Shown here: piece by piece, positions 46,536 to 54,956 of the stretch
Layout of the letters: the number at the start of each line of letters is the position of its first letter
Position numbering within the stretch: the first letter of the stretch is position 1
From: Seleniivibrio sp.
Lineage (GTDB): Bacteria > Chrysiogenota > Deferribacteres > Deferribacterales > Geovibrionaceae
NCBI RefSeq assembly: GCF_021209385.1
Contig: NZ_JAJOIL010000030.1
Span: forward strand, 1-64,000
Reading direction: 5' to 3'
Length of the DNA stretch: 64,000 nt
The notes under the pieces: generated by a model
Seen by the model: the letters and a program-made list of their open reading frames with translations, nothing else
Databases searched by the model: none
Told to the model about the DNA's origin: nothing
Translations under genes and position numbers: made by a program

Positions 46536-47149
46536 TCAAAAAACCTTCTTATAAGTTCTATGTCGTTCTCCTGTGTACCTCGTTCGGGGTGCCACATGAT
46601 ACCGAGAATTTTCAGATACTCGTGTTCAAAAGATTCGATACAGCCGTCACCCGACCTGCTCAGTATTCTGAGTCCGAACCCTGGTATATCTATCTCATAA
46701 TTATGAAAAGAGTTTACATTTTTAAATCTTTCCGTCAGAAATGAAAACCTGCCGCTGCTATGGGCAAGATCGTGACGTGTGCCTGCATGTCCTTCCGCTG
46801 TCTTGAGTTCTCCGCCGAAATAACCATTAATGAACTGCATCCCTCTGCATACTCCGAGAACAGGTATTCCTGCTTCATTACACACATCCATTACTTTTTT
46901 CTCATGACTGTCGCGCATCGCCGACAAATTGGAGTCTGACACGGAGGAAAGGTCATTGCCTCCGCTTAATATCACTCCGTTTAAACCGACGGATTGAATG
47001 AAGGAGCTGATATCCTCCGTATACGGAACAGGACACGGCAGATATCCTGCGCAGTTCAGCAGGCTGAACCAGCTTATATCCAGACAGGCTCTTATTTCGG
47101 TGTATTCTTCCATATTAACAAATCTTTGGGTGATACCTATCTTTTTCAA
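46532..47149 (-). CDS. class I glutamine amidotransferase-type hydrolase; probable gamma-glutamyl-CDP-amidate hydrolase (Cj1417-type)
   Basis: 205 residues. Catalytic Cys is in LGVCRGMQFINGYFGG, with the His/Glu pair in LGIMWHPERG. The start ITQRFVNMEEYTEIRACLDI and ILSGGNDLSSVS recall C. jejuni Cj1417, which cleaves gamma-glutamyl-CDP-amidate to glutamate and cytidine diphosphoramidate. The longer frame overlaps the kinase gene heavily. The TTG at 47149 follows AAGGTGAT and overlaps the kinase stop by 4 bases, and gives the correct N-terminus. It could otherwise be called a PuuD-like gamma-glutamyl hydrolase. Confidence 0.83.
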   Translation of the reverse strand: MKKIGITQRFVNMEEYTEIRACLDISWFSLLNCAGYLPCPVPYTEDISSFIQSVGLNGVILSGGNDLSSVSDSNLSAMRDSHEKKVMDVCNEAGIPVLGVCRGMQFINGYFGGELKTAEGHAGTRHDLAHSSGRFSFLTERFKNVNSFHNYEIDIPGFGLRILSRSGDGCIESFEHEYLKILGIMWHPERGTQENDIELIRRFFE

Positions 47150-49497
47150 GCTATCACCTTCAGCGTTCTGTTCCCTGCGTCCAGTTCGAGTTTTTTTGCA
47201 GATACGCATTTCTTATATATTCGTGAGCCGCAGCCTATTGCGGCGGGGATACCAAGTTCGTGGCATCTTATGGCCATGTGCGAGTTCGCGCCGCCGAAAC
47301 AGGTTACAAGCCCGCTGATTCCGCATGTGAAGAGAAAGTCATATCCGGGGTCTGCGGAAGGAAGGCAGACTATCTTGCCCTGAAGAGCTGACGAGTTTAT
47401 CTCCCCGTCTGCAACAACGCCCGCCTGCACGCGTCCCAGAGTTACAAAATTCGGATTCTCCTGAGCTATCATAAAGCTGTAGATGTCGTCCTCGCGTGTT
47501 ATAAGAGCGGGAAGTTTAACGGACAGGGTATAATCATACGCTGTACGGTTAGTTCTGATATCTTCCATAAAAATATCTTTAACATCCTGATGGTTAATGG
47601 ATGAATACATTCTTTTTATGGTGTTGATGTTCAGAAATGCCAGATATTCCGGTTCAAGACCGACCCTCGCACCGAATTCGCCGATGAGCTTGAGAACCAT
47701 GCTGACCGATCTGCTGAATATCAGTTTTGAATATTCTCTGCCCTCTATAGCGTCTTTGATGAACCTTACAAGTTCTCTGCCTTTGCAGACAAAGCCTTCC
47801 GAATCAAGCAGCTGATCCAGAACGGAATAGAATTCTGAAGAAAAATCAAAATTATTTTCTTTATCGGGTACTTCGTTATCGGCAACGCCGAAATAGGTCT
47901 CAAAACTTTCGTCGTATCGTTTTGACAGAATGTCGTAAGTTCCGGGTCTGAGATGTCCGTATTTTTCAAGAAAAACATTTTTGTCCAGATTGTGCAGATC
48001 AGAATTTATCTGCCTGCTGACGGTGTTCAGAGAAGAGAGAAACATCGCCTTTTCATGTGAAGAGATAAGTCCGCACTCCTCGAATGAATTTAAAAACTGA
48101 ACACCGATGAATGCTGCTCTGGCTATCCCCGCAAAGGGCAGGGTGCCGTATCTTTTGCAGTATTCCAGATGCCAGTATATTTTACCGACAATGGGCAGTT
48201 CGCTTTCACATATTTCTTTATATTTTTCATTGAGCGTCTCTATCCGTGCCATATCGGAGCGGAAAAGCCCGCCGTCCTCTTTCATTATCCTGTTGGTAAG
48301 TTCCAGCAGAGAATTCCGTATCCCGGCTGTTTCGTCTTTTGTGAATCCGCAGTTGCAGAGCGTTTCCAGTTTCTTTTGGATTCCCGGATACCAGCATGAA
48401 AAAACTATTTCAAACTCAACCTTGTCATGAAGGAATTTGTTATCTTCCAGCTTGCGCAGGTAATATCCGGCGAGTTTTTCCGCTGTGCGGTCATCAAGAT
48501 TTTTAGGAATAAACGAGTTAAACGAAACCCTTGCATCAATATAGGGTATACCTAAAAAAGAGACCATCAGCGGGTGTGAGCGGAGATTGCGATATCCGTA
48601 ATTATCTCTTTGGTATGCCCAGATGCTGTCCGTTACAAGTTCCATATAAAGGGAGAGCGACAGCATTTTCGGGCGCAGTCCTATTATTTCTGCGGGGTTC
48701 CAGTCGGGCATAACGCCGAGGATGGTTTTGTCCCCGAGCAGTCCCGGATGTCTGGAATTAAGCTTCTTTATTTTTTTGTGTATCTTGTTAAGCGAATCGG
48801 AGAGATTCAGCGTCGAAAATGCTGCATCCGGAACAGTAGTGATTTTTCGTACCTGAAAAATGTAAACTGTCTCCTCAGCGTATGCAAATTCTATGTCAAG
48901 CCTTTGTTCACCCGTAAGATACATGATCTCTTCGCATGAACCGATGACTTTTTTAATGAAATTGTCAGCGCACATGTCTTTTGCTTCTTTGAAAACTATG
49001 CATGTTTCGGTATTGTTTTTCCCTGCCGTAACAGTGTCGGTGTAGCCGTCTGCAGAGTAGTTTATGATGTAATAACCGACCCCTGTTTCCGGATCTTCCG
49101 TAAAAGCTACGCCGCAATATTCCGTGCCGGTCAGCATCGGCTGGATGAATACTTCATTTTCTCCGGAATTGTCATAGCTGTCTATGACCTCCCTTACAGC
49201 GGAAATGATGCTTTCTTTATCCGGTGAAACGTTAAGCACACTGCGGAAAACTCCGGCACATGAACTTTCCGCACAGTCTTCGGACATTGCGGATGACCTT
49301 ATTATTACGTCTGTTTTACCGAACATAGACACGGCTTTGTCTGCCACGGCGTTTTCATTTTCAAAAAAATCGGAGACTTTGAAGCAGAAAAGCGGGAGTA
49401 TTACAGATTGTTTAACGCGATCTTTCAGCGCAAAAAGATTCTGAGCTTTGGAAGACAGTATTATTTTTTCATTCTTTTCAGAAGTTTCTGTTTTCAT
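47146..49497 (-). CDS. PEP-synthase-fold enzyme; probable L-glutamine kinase (Cj1418-type)
   Basis: 783 residues. An N-terminal ATP-grasp nucleotide domain (VIIRSSAMSEDCAESSCAGV, RLDIEFAYAEETVYIFQVRK) is followed by a large central domain and a C-terminal swivel domain with the phospho-accepting His740 (CFGGANSHMAIRCHELGIPA). The PEP-binding barrel of PEP synthase/PPDK is absent, so this is not an ordinary PEP enzyme. In C. jejuni, Cj1418 of this build phosphorylates the amide nitrogen of L-glutamine with ATP, the first step of phosphoramidate synthesis (established knowledge). The other pathway genes flank it, overlapping by 4 bases downstream. Confidence 0.85.
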   Translation of the reverse strand: MKTETSEKNEKIILSSKAQNLFALKDRVKQSVILPLFCFKVSDFFENENAVADKAVSMFGKTDVIIRSSAMSEDCAESSCAGVFRSVLNVSPDKESIISAVREVIDSYDNSGENEVFIQPMLTGTEYCGVAFTEDPETGVGYYIINYSADGYTDTVTAGKNNTETCIVFKEAKDMCADNFIKKVIGSCEEIMYLTGEQRLDIEFAYAEETVYIFQVRKITTVPDAAFSTLNLSDSLNKIHKKIKKLNSRHPGLLGDKTILGVMPDWNPAEIIGLRPKMLSLSLYMELVTDSIWAYQRDNYGYRNLRSHPLMVSFLGIPYIDARVSFNSFIPKNLDDRTAEKLAGYYLRKLEDNKFLHDKVEFEIVFSCWYPGIQKKLETLCNCGFTKDETAGIRNSLLELTNRIMKEDGGLFRSDMARIETLNEKYKEICESELPIVGKIYWHLEYCKRYGTLPFAGIARAAFIGVQFLNSFEECGLISSHEKAMFLSSLNTVSRQINSDLHNLDKNVFLEKYGHLRPGTYDILSKRYDESFETYFGVADNEVPDKENNFDFSSEFYSVLDQLLDSEGFVCKGRELVRFIKDAIEGREYSKLIFSRSVSMVLKLIGEFGARVGLEPEYLAFLNINTIKRMYSSINHQDVKDIFMEDIRTNRTAYDYTLSVKLPALITREDDIYSFMIAQENPNFVTLGRVQAGVVADGEINSSALQGKIVCLPSADPGYDFLFTCGISGLVTCFGGANSHMAIRCHELGIPAAIGCGSRIYKKCVSAKKLELDAGNRTLKVIA

Positions 49498-49535
49498 CTT
49501 ATCCTGCGAGGGTCTGCGATGTGTCCTTAAGCTGC

Positions 49536-50045
49536 TTATGGTAAAACAAGTTTCAGGATTTTTTCTACATTGCCTTCTATGTCTGACATAGCAGTATTCT
49601 CAAGAACCAGATCGGCTTTTTCCGGCTTATCATAAGCCAAATCAACGCCTACGATGTTTTTGGCTTTGCCTTCCATAGCCATGGAATACAACCCCTTCTG
49701 GTCGCGTTTTCTCAGTTCATCCATGCTGCATTCGAGGAATATTTCAAAATATTCAGTGTGGGAATTTCTATTGAACTCATGAATTTCAGAGTAAAGGGAC
49801 ATGGTCGCGCAGATGACGTTGATATCCTGTTCAACAAGGAATTTGCATAAGCCGGCTATTCTTCTGGCATTTTTGATGCGTCCGTCCGGGTCGTGCCCCA
49901 GATCGTCCCCGAAGATATTCCGTATTCTATCTCCGTCGAGAAATACTGTGGCAGGCGAAAGTGCTTTGAAACGTTCGTAGATAATATTCCCTATCGTACT
50001 TTTTCCGCTTCCCGCGAGTCCGGTTATCCAGATGAGTTTAGCCAA
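49536..50045 (-). CDS. adenylylsulfate-kinase-like P-loop kinase; probable cytidine diphosphoramidate kinase (Cj1415-type)
   Basis: 169 residues. P-loop ITGLAGSGKST (Gly9-Thr17) and FLDGDRIRNIFGDDLGHDPD, as in CysC. DGRIKNARRIAGLCKFLVEQ and ICATMSLYSEIHEFNR match the C. jejuni Cj1415 type as I recall. That enzyme phosphorylates the 3'-hydroxyl of cytidine diphosphoramidate. No sulfate-assimilation genes are nearby, which argues against true APS kinase. It is the first gene of the four-gene phosphoramidate set and is preceded by a 69-base gap. Confidence 0.83.
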   Translation of the reverse strand: MAKLIWITGLAGSGKSTIGNIIYERFKALSPATVFLDGDRIRNIFGDDLGHDPDGRIKNARRIAGLCKFLVEQDINVICATMSLYSEIHEFNRNSHTEYFEIFLECSMDELRKRDQKGLYSMAMEGKAKNIVGVDLAYDKPEKADLVLENTAMSDIEGNVEKILKLVLP

Positions 50046-50114
50046 AAGAACACCGCCAAAATAGTATAACCTGATTGTACCAAATTGATATTTTCAAGTA
50101 CAGAGTTGTTTGTT
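50046..50114 (-). promoter_or_regulatory. gap upstream of the phosphoramidate genes, possible promoter
   Basis: This 69-base AT-rich gap is the largest in the promoter-proximal half of the island. On the minus strand TATACT (50063-50068) could be a -10 box. No well-spaced -35 is seen. An internal promoter for 49536-45777 is plausible but unproven. Confidence 0.25.
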
Positions 50115-51299
50115 TTAAAGAGCTGATAGAAGAACCGAAAAGACGCTCTCTTTCAGACCTGCCGACAGAATATTCTTTTCACTTAATTTTGCGGATATTT
50201 TTTTAAACACTTCCGAATCGCTCACGGTTATGGCGCACATGCCATACTCATTCTGTTTTACTTCGGACATGCGTACGGCAGATATCTGCGGGTTGTCGTC
50301 GATAATGTCATATTTGATGTTGAATTTATCGAGGAGACGACAGAACAGACTGCCCAGAAATCCATAGCCGAATACTGCATTTTTACCTTCGGGTTTGAAA
50401 ATATGTTCTGCTGCAGCAACTTCTGCTTGAAAATATTCTTCAATTCCCGCACATCTTTTTTCAATAGAAAGAAAGGCGGTTTTGACATCTATGCCGGAAA
50501 CGACAAGTTTCATGATAATTTCCAGAAGTTTCGGCACAAAATGCAGTTCATCGTATCTCTGAAGTTCTTCGTTTTTGAATTTGTTTCTGGCTTTCCAATA
50601 TCCGTCCAGTGAGCACATGAGTTTTGCGGGATACTTTTCCATCTCAGCAAACCCGTAACTGTCGTCACTTTGCACCCAGCAGGCAAAAACTTTGTTAATA
50701 TAAGCTGTTTTACAGTCAGAGGCATGAATTGAAAGAACTATTTCCGCATCGGAAGAGAGGTTGTCGTCTGCAACATCCGAATATATTTTTTTCAATATAT
50801 TTCTTTCAGTAAATGCGGCGTTGAACGACAGAAAAAGCTTATGATCTAGTAATATCCTCTTTCCTGAATAAGTGCCGGAAGGCAATCCGTGGCAGTTCTT
50901 TTTTAAAAACGTTCCGTCATCGTTTACGATATCGGAACAGCCTGTGATATAGCCGATATCTGTACTTGATTGCGCCGCCACATAAACTTCGTCCAAACAG
51001 TCCGGATCGGTAAAATAGTCGTCATCGCACAGGTAGATGCAATATTTGCCTGTTGCATATTCCATTGCCATCTTTTTACTGTTTGCAACCGAACCAAGAT
51101 TTTTTTCATTTTTGAAATATCTGATACGTTTATCTTTTTTTGTCAGTTCTTCTGCAACCTGAGCTGTTTGGTCTGTGGAGCAGTCGTCGGAGATTATTAC
51201 CTCAAAATCTGCAAAGGTCTGGCTCATGACGCTTTCAACAGCTCTCGGTAACAGATCACACCTGTTGTATGTTGCTATCAGAACAGAGAAGAAAGGCAT
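50115..51299 (-). CDS. GT2 glycosyltransferase, tandem copy 3 of 3
   Basis: 394 residues. GT-A family 2 part: SVLIATYNRCDLLPRAVESV, VIISDDCSTDQTAQV and CIYLCDDDYFTD (metal-binding Asp). A C-terminal Rossmann-like segment near 300-330 reads NAVFGYGFLGSLFCRLL. The layout is the same as the next two genes upstream, so the trio arose by duplication. Specificity is unknown; each copy may add a different sugar. Confidence 0.85.
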   Translation of the reverse strand: MPFFSVLIATYNRCDLLPRAVESVMSQTFADFEVIISDDCSTDQTAQVAEELTKKDKRIRYFKNEKNLGSVANSKKMAMEYATGKYCIYLCDDDYFTDPDCLDEVYVAAQSSTDIGYITGCSDIVNDDGTFLKKNCHGLPSGTYSGKRILLDHKLFLSFNAAFTERNILKKIYSDVADDNLSSDAEIVLSIHASDCKTAYINKVFACWVQSDDSYGFAEMEKYPAKLMCSLDGYWKARNKFKNEELQRYDELHFVPKLLEIIMKLVVSGIDVKTAFLSIEKRCAGIEEYFQAEVAAAEHIFKPEGKNAVFGYGFLGSLFCRLLDKFNIKYDIIDDNPQISAVRMSEVKQNEYGMCAITVSDSEVFKKISAKLSEKNILSAGLKESVFSVLLSAL

Positions 51300-51300
51300 G

Positions 51301-52530
51301 TCAGTTGTCCCCGCCTTTAAGGAAAAGGGCGAATATGTAATCGTTGAATCCGCATATACTGGCTGCGCCGAGTGAAGTCAGTTCTTCATGTATTTTTTCC
51401 GAAACCGTTAAGTTTCCTATGCCTATGATGATATTATAATCTGCTGTATTAATTGAAGAGATTTTACGGACAGGTATTCCTGAAACTTCCCCGGTTATGC
51501 CGTCATCAAGAAAGAAAGCTGTCTTTATGCCTGCTTTTTTAAGGTACGCGGCAACCTCTTTTCCCGCTATGCCGGCTCCGTATATGGCGAACCCTTTGCC
51601 GTTTGCGTATCCTCGGCACGTCAGTCCGCTTATCTTTTCATGCAGGTATTCACCCAGCAGAGGATTTCTCTCGCTGAACAGTTTTTCAACTTCTGCCGCG
51701 TCTCTTATACCTTCTTTATAGAGGGCGCATAAAAAATCGTATAACGGGTTTGTGAGAAAATATTTTTCAACGTGTGCCATTTCGTCGGCTGTGAATGTTC
51801 CGTCTTCGAGGATTATACGGTAAAGATTCCAGTAGCAGTCAACCGCTCTGATAAAAAATACGGCACTTCTGTTTGCCGCCGCAAATCCTGTTCCGCCCGG
51901 ATGGTGAACCCATGCAGATGCAGTAATGTTCAGATGGGCAACTTTGGAATACCAGTAGGTTTTGAAGAGAATTTCAAGTCCCGCTTCCCAGTTTGTAGAG
52001 GAGATACTCCGATATACCTTTTTAACAAGTTCCGTTTCGATAAATGCGGCATTTATATTCGGTACCAGACGCCTGTGGGTTCTGAAATAGTCCTTCCCCT
52101 GAAATATGCCGTATCCTTCAAGGTTGGCAGTTATTTCACTGTTATCATGATAATTGACAACTTTTGAATCCGCTATGACAACGCCGACTTCCGGATCTTC
52201 AAATATGGCGTCTGCGGCTGCTTTGAAAAATGAACTGTCAAAAAGATAGTCATCATCACAGAGAAACAGAACGTATTTACCTGCGGCATGATCATAGAGC
52301 AGTTTTTTAGTGTTCTCAACCGGACCGAGATTAAAGTTGTTTCTGTAATATTTTATTCTTTTGTCATTACCGGATATTTCCTGCATAACGGACATTGTAT
52401 CATCTGTTGAACAATCGTCGCATACAATGACTTCAAAATCATCGAAATCCTGTGCCATAACGCTTTTCAGAGCATTGATAAGCAAAGCTGATCTGTTGTA
52501 TGTCGGGATGAGAATTGAGAATAAAGGCAT
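51301..52530 (-). CDS. GT2 glycosyltransferase, tandem copy 2 of 3
   Basis: 409 residues. SILIPTYNRSALLINALKSV, VIVCDDCSTDDTMSV and VLFLCDDDYLFD define GT2. The C-terminal domain has GFAIYGAGIAGKEVAAYLKK, a dinucleotide-binding-like glycine motif. ATG at 52530 follows AAGGTAACGCC and lines up with its paralogues; the longer frame adds an unlikely N-terminus. It starts 1 base from copy 3. Confidence 0.85.
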   Translation of the reverse strand: MPLFSILIPTYNRSALLINALKSVMAQDFDDFEVIVCDDCSTDDTMSVMQEISGNDKRIKYYRNNFNLGPVENTKKLLYDHAAGKYVLFLCDDDYLFDSSFFKAAADAIFEDPEVGVVIADSKVVNYHDNSEITANLEGYGIFQGKDYFRTHRRLVPNINAAFIETELVKKVYRSISSTNWEAGLEILFKTYWYSKVAHLNITASAWVHHPGGTGFAAANRSAVFFIRAVDCYWNLYRIILEDGTFTADEMAHVEKYFLTNPLYDFLCALYKEGIRDAAEVEKLFSERNPLLGEYLHEKISGLTCRGYANGKGFAIYGAGIAGKEVAAYLKKAGIKTAFFLDDGITGEVSGIPVRKISSINTADYNIIIGIGNLTVSEKIHEELTSLGAASICGFNDYIFALFLKGGDN

Positions 52531-52546
52531 GGCGTTACCTTGCTCC

Positions 52547-53767
52547 TTAAACATCATCAAACAAGTCAAAAACAAAATTTTCAAATTTGCTTATGTGTTC
52601 GGCATTAATACTTTCGAGCCGATCTTGTATATCTACTGATATTTTTCTGTCGCCGACACCTATTACGATATTATACTGTTTCCAGTCCACAGAATCGGGT
52701 TTAACAATTTCAATTCCGCAGATGCTCCCTTCTTTTCTGTCATCGGCTATATAAGCAAGGGTAAATCCGCCGTTGATGAGACATTCCGCCGCCTCTTTGC
52801 CTGCTACACCTGCGCCGTATATGGCGAAAGGTTTTTCTTTATCAAACAGTCCGGAACGTCTTTCCATGATTGTTTTTCTGACATAAGAACCCAGCTCCAT
52901 ATCTCTTTCGGCAAAAATATCAGATGTTTCCGCAATACTCTTAATATTGCCGCCGACAAGAACCGTAAGGAATTCTTTCAGAGGGCGGATCATATAATTA
53001 TATTCCATTTCCATCTTTTCGGTCTCTGTAAAATAGCCGTCATTGCGAAACAATTTAAACAGTTTCCAGTAGGCGTCGATAGCTCTGACATAGATTTTCG
53101 GGTCTTTTATTGCGACGGCATTTCCGGTTCCTTCGGAATGGAACCGCCAGACGAAAGCCATGTTGCTGATATGGGCAACTGTTGTGTAGTAATAGGCCAG
53201 AAGCATTATCTCCAGACCCGATTCCCAGTTTGAATCAGCCACCTGCGCATAATAGCTTTGCATGAGCTCTGTCTTTAAAAAGGCTGTGCCGAAGTTAGGC
53301 ACAATATTGTCATATTTTCTCAGATAGTCTTTGCCGTAGAAAACACCGTATTCTTTTTGTATTCCGTCCAGAAATGAACCGTCGAAGGTATTTAAAATTC
53401 TGCTGTTGGCGACAACCATACCCGTTTCGGGATTTTTACGGACAACATCGGCAACAGATCTGAAAAAAGTTTCATCGGTAAAATAATCATCGTCGCACAG
53501 AAATATTGTGTATTCGCCTTTTGGGTAATCCATGCACATTTTTCTGCTGTTTCTGACCGGTCCCATATTTTCGCTGTTGCGGTAATACCTTATTCTGCTG
53601 TCGCCTGCGGCAATGTCTCTTGCTTTTTCAGAGCAGGCTTCGTTTGAGCAGTCATCTGAAATTATTATTTCAAAATCACCGAAGTCCTGACAAAGAACAC
53701 TGTCCACAGCTTTTACAAGCATTTCCGGTCGGTTGTATGTTGCTATCAATATGGAAAAAAGAGGCAT
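52547..53767 (-). CDS. GT2 glycosyltransferase, tandem copy 1 of 3
   Basis: 406 residues. SILIATYNRPEMLVKAVDSV, IIISDDCSNEACSEK and TIFLCDDDYFTD define GT2. The C-terminal domain carries PFAIYGAGVAGKEAAECLIN and YNIVIGVGDRKISVDIQ, close to copy 2. The start at 53767 is set by GGAGGA 5 bases upstream. These tails resemble small sugar-nucleotide-binding Rossmann domains; they may hold a donor or regulate the enzyme (inference). Confidence 0.85.
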   Translation of the reverse strand: MPLFSILIATYNRPEMLVKAVDSVLCQDFGDFEIIISDDCSNEACSEKARDIAAGDSRIRYYRNSENMGPVRNSRKMCMDYPKGEYTIFLCDDDYFTDETFFRSVADVVRKNPETGMVVANSRILNTFDGSFLDGIQKEYGVFYGKDYLRKYDNIVPNFGTAFLKTELMQSYYAQVADSNWESGLEIMLLAYYYTTVAHISNMAFVWRFHSEGTGNAVAIKDPKIYVRAIDAYWKLFKLFRNDGYFTETEKMEMEYNYMIRPLKEFLTVLVGGNIKSIAETSDIFAERDMELGSYVRKTIMERRSGLFDKEKPFAIYGAGVAGKEAAECLINGGFTLAYIADDRKEGSICGIEIVKPDSVDWKQYNIVIGVGDRKISVDIQDRLESINAEHISKFENFVFDLFDDV

Positions 53768-53790
53768 TGCTCCTCCGAGGTGCATTTTAT

Positions 53791-53820
53791 TAATTATCGT
53801 CTGAAAAACGGGGATAATTA
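53791..53820 (-). other. small hairpin between formyltransferase and GT2 genes
   Basis: TAATTATC (53791-53798) and GATAATTA (53813-53820) are perfect 8-base inverted copies with a 14-base loop, overlapping the stop codon of the upstream gene. It has no T-tract. It may slow transcription or protect the mRNA end in an otherwise tightly packed operon. Confidence 0.3.
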
Positions 53821-54504
53821 CCGGATATTGTTATTGGATATCTGATCCTGTCTGTTAAGGGCTATTTTTTTGAGTACCGGATGAATCTTATAAAACATCA
53901 TGCTTTTGTTTTGCGGTTGAGGTGTCTGGCTGAATGAGCCGTTTCTGTCGTACTCCTTTAAAACGTCGGCAAGCAGTTCCGAACGTATCCTGCTGTCGTA
54001 TGAACCGTCAACACTGCATCCGCATATTTCAAACTCTTTTGCGGCGACGATACATCCGCCGTCGATTGATTTGTCCATTATGAATGCAGTGGCGTACGCC
54101 TTTCCTTCGTTTAGCAGGGAATAGTAAATAGTCGTACTGCCTCTGTAAAGCGGCAGCAGACCCGGATGGATATGCAGAATCCTGAATCTGCTGACATGAT
54201 GTTCCTTAACTATGCCCTTTCCGGCGAATATGTAAAAATCAGCCCCTTCAGCAACATGCTCAAGGGCAGAGTTGATGTCGTCTGCTTCGATGTTTATTAT
54301 CGGTATGTTTTCGGTGAGCTCTTCAAAGCTGATTTCCGGTTTTTTATGCAGTTTTTCGCAGAAGCCATAACCTGGTGAAACTGCTTTCTTTGCGCCGTAA
54401 AGGTATATCTGTGCGGGGAGAAAACCCACATTCCGCATGGCGTAGAGGTACATAAACAGTCTTGAAGAAGGTGTGCCTATTACAGAACAGTTAATGGTTT
54501 TCAT
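53818..54504 (-). CDS. formyltransferase-family protein
   Basis: 228 residues. The active-site stretch RILHIHPGLLPLYRGSTTIY matches the formyl transferase core (His plus LPxYRG), and ATAFIMDKSIDGGCIVA contains the downstream Asp. Enzymes of this fold take formyl from N10-formyl-tetrahydrofolate to an amino sugar in glycan pathways such as N-formylperosamine. The N-terminal and C-terminal parts are divergent, so activity is not certain. It overlaps the next gene upstream by 14 bases. Confidence 0.72.
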   Translation of the reverse strand: MKTINCSVIGTPSSRLFMYLYAMRNVGFLPAQIYLYGAKKAVSPGYGFCEKLHKKPEISFEELTENIPIINIEADDINSALEHVAEGADFYIFAGKGIVKEHHVSRFRILHIHPGLLPLYRGSTTIYYSLLNEGKAYATAFIMDKSIDGGCIVAAKEFEICGCSVDGSYDSRIRSELLADVLKEYDRNGSFSQTPQPQNKSMMFYKIHPVLKKIALNRQDQISNNNIR

Positions 54505-54955
54505 TCACAAGCTCTTCAAATATTTTTAATTCGTTCATGAGCGAAAATGCGAAAAGGATCAGCTGTTCTCCGGAAAGCCGTTCATAAGCCGCTGATATCA
54601 GAGAGTCGTTCATCTTTAAAAGGGTATTGAAACATATGAGAAGCTCAGGCTTTCCAACTGAAAGACACCTTGCCGAAAGTGCATATGAAGCCGAAGTTAT
54701 CAGCTTTATATCATTGTCATAATCTGCTTTGTCCAGTCTTTTTGATATCTCGAATCTTTTCAGGAGAGTCATATCAAAGACATCTGCCTTTGGCGCTTCT
54801 TCCGGCAGTTTGCCGCAAAGAACTTCAATTTTCCTGATAGCTTCCGCTCTGTTCTCTCTGTATGAATCCAGAAAATCGGGCGCGGAACAGTCGCAGAACG
54901 AATATTTTTCAGGCTCAATAAGAAGGTCTCTTTCGGTGTACGGATAGCCGCTCAT
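54491..54955 (-). CDS. hypothetical protein
   Basis: 154 residues, soluble, mostly helical in appearance, with two Cys near residue 21-23 (FCDCSAPDF). I do not recognise it. It begins 2 bases after the CDP-glycerol-type transferase gene and overlaps the formyltransferase gene by 14 bases, so it is translated within the operon. A helper subunit is possible. Confidence 0.6.
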   Translation of the reverse strand: MSGYPYTERDLLIEPEKYSFCDCSAPDFLDSYRENRAEAIRKIEVLCGKLPEEAPKADVFDMTLLKRFEISKRLDKADYDNDIKLITSASYALSARCLSVGKPELLICFNTLLKMNDSLISAAYERLSGEQLILFAFSLMNELKIFEELVNENH

Positions 54956-54956
54956 G

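Noticed and set aside
49536-50045. True adenylylsulfate kinase (cysC) for sulfate assimilation
   Set aside because: No sulfate genes are near and the three neighbours match the phosphoramidate pathway; the CysC-like fold is shared with Cj1415.
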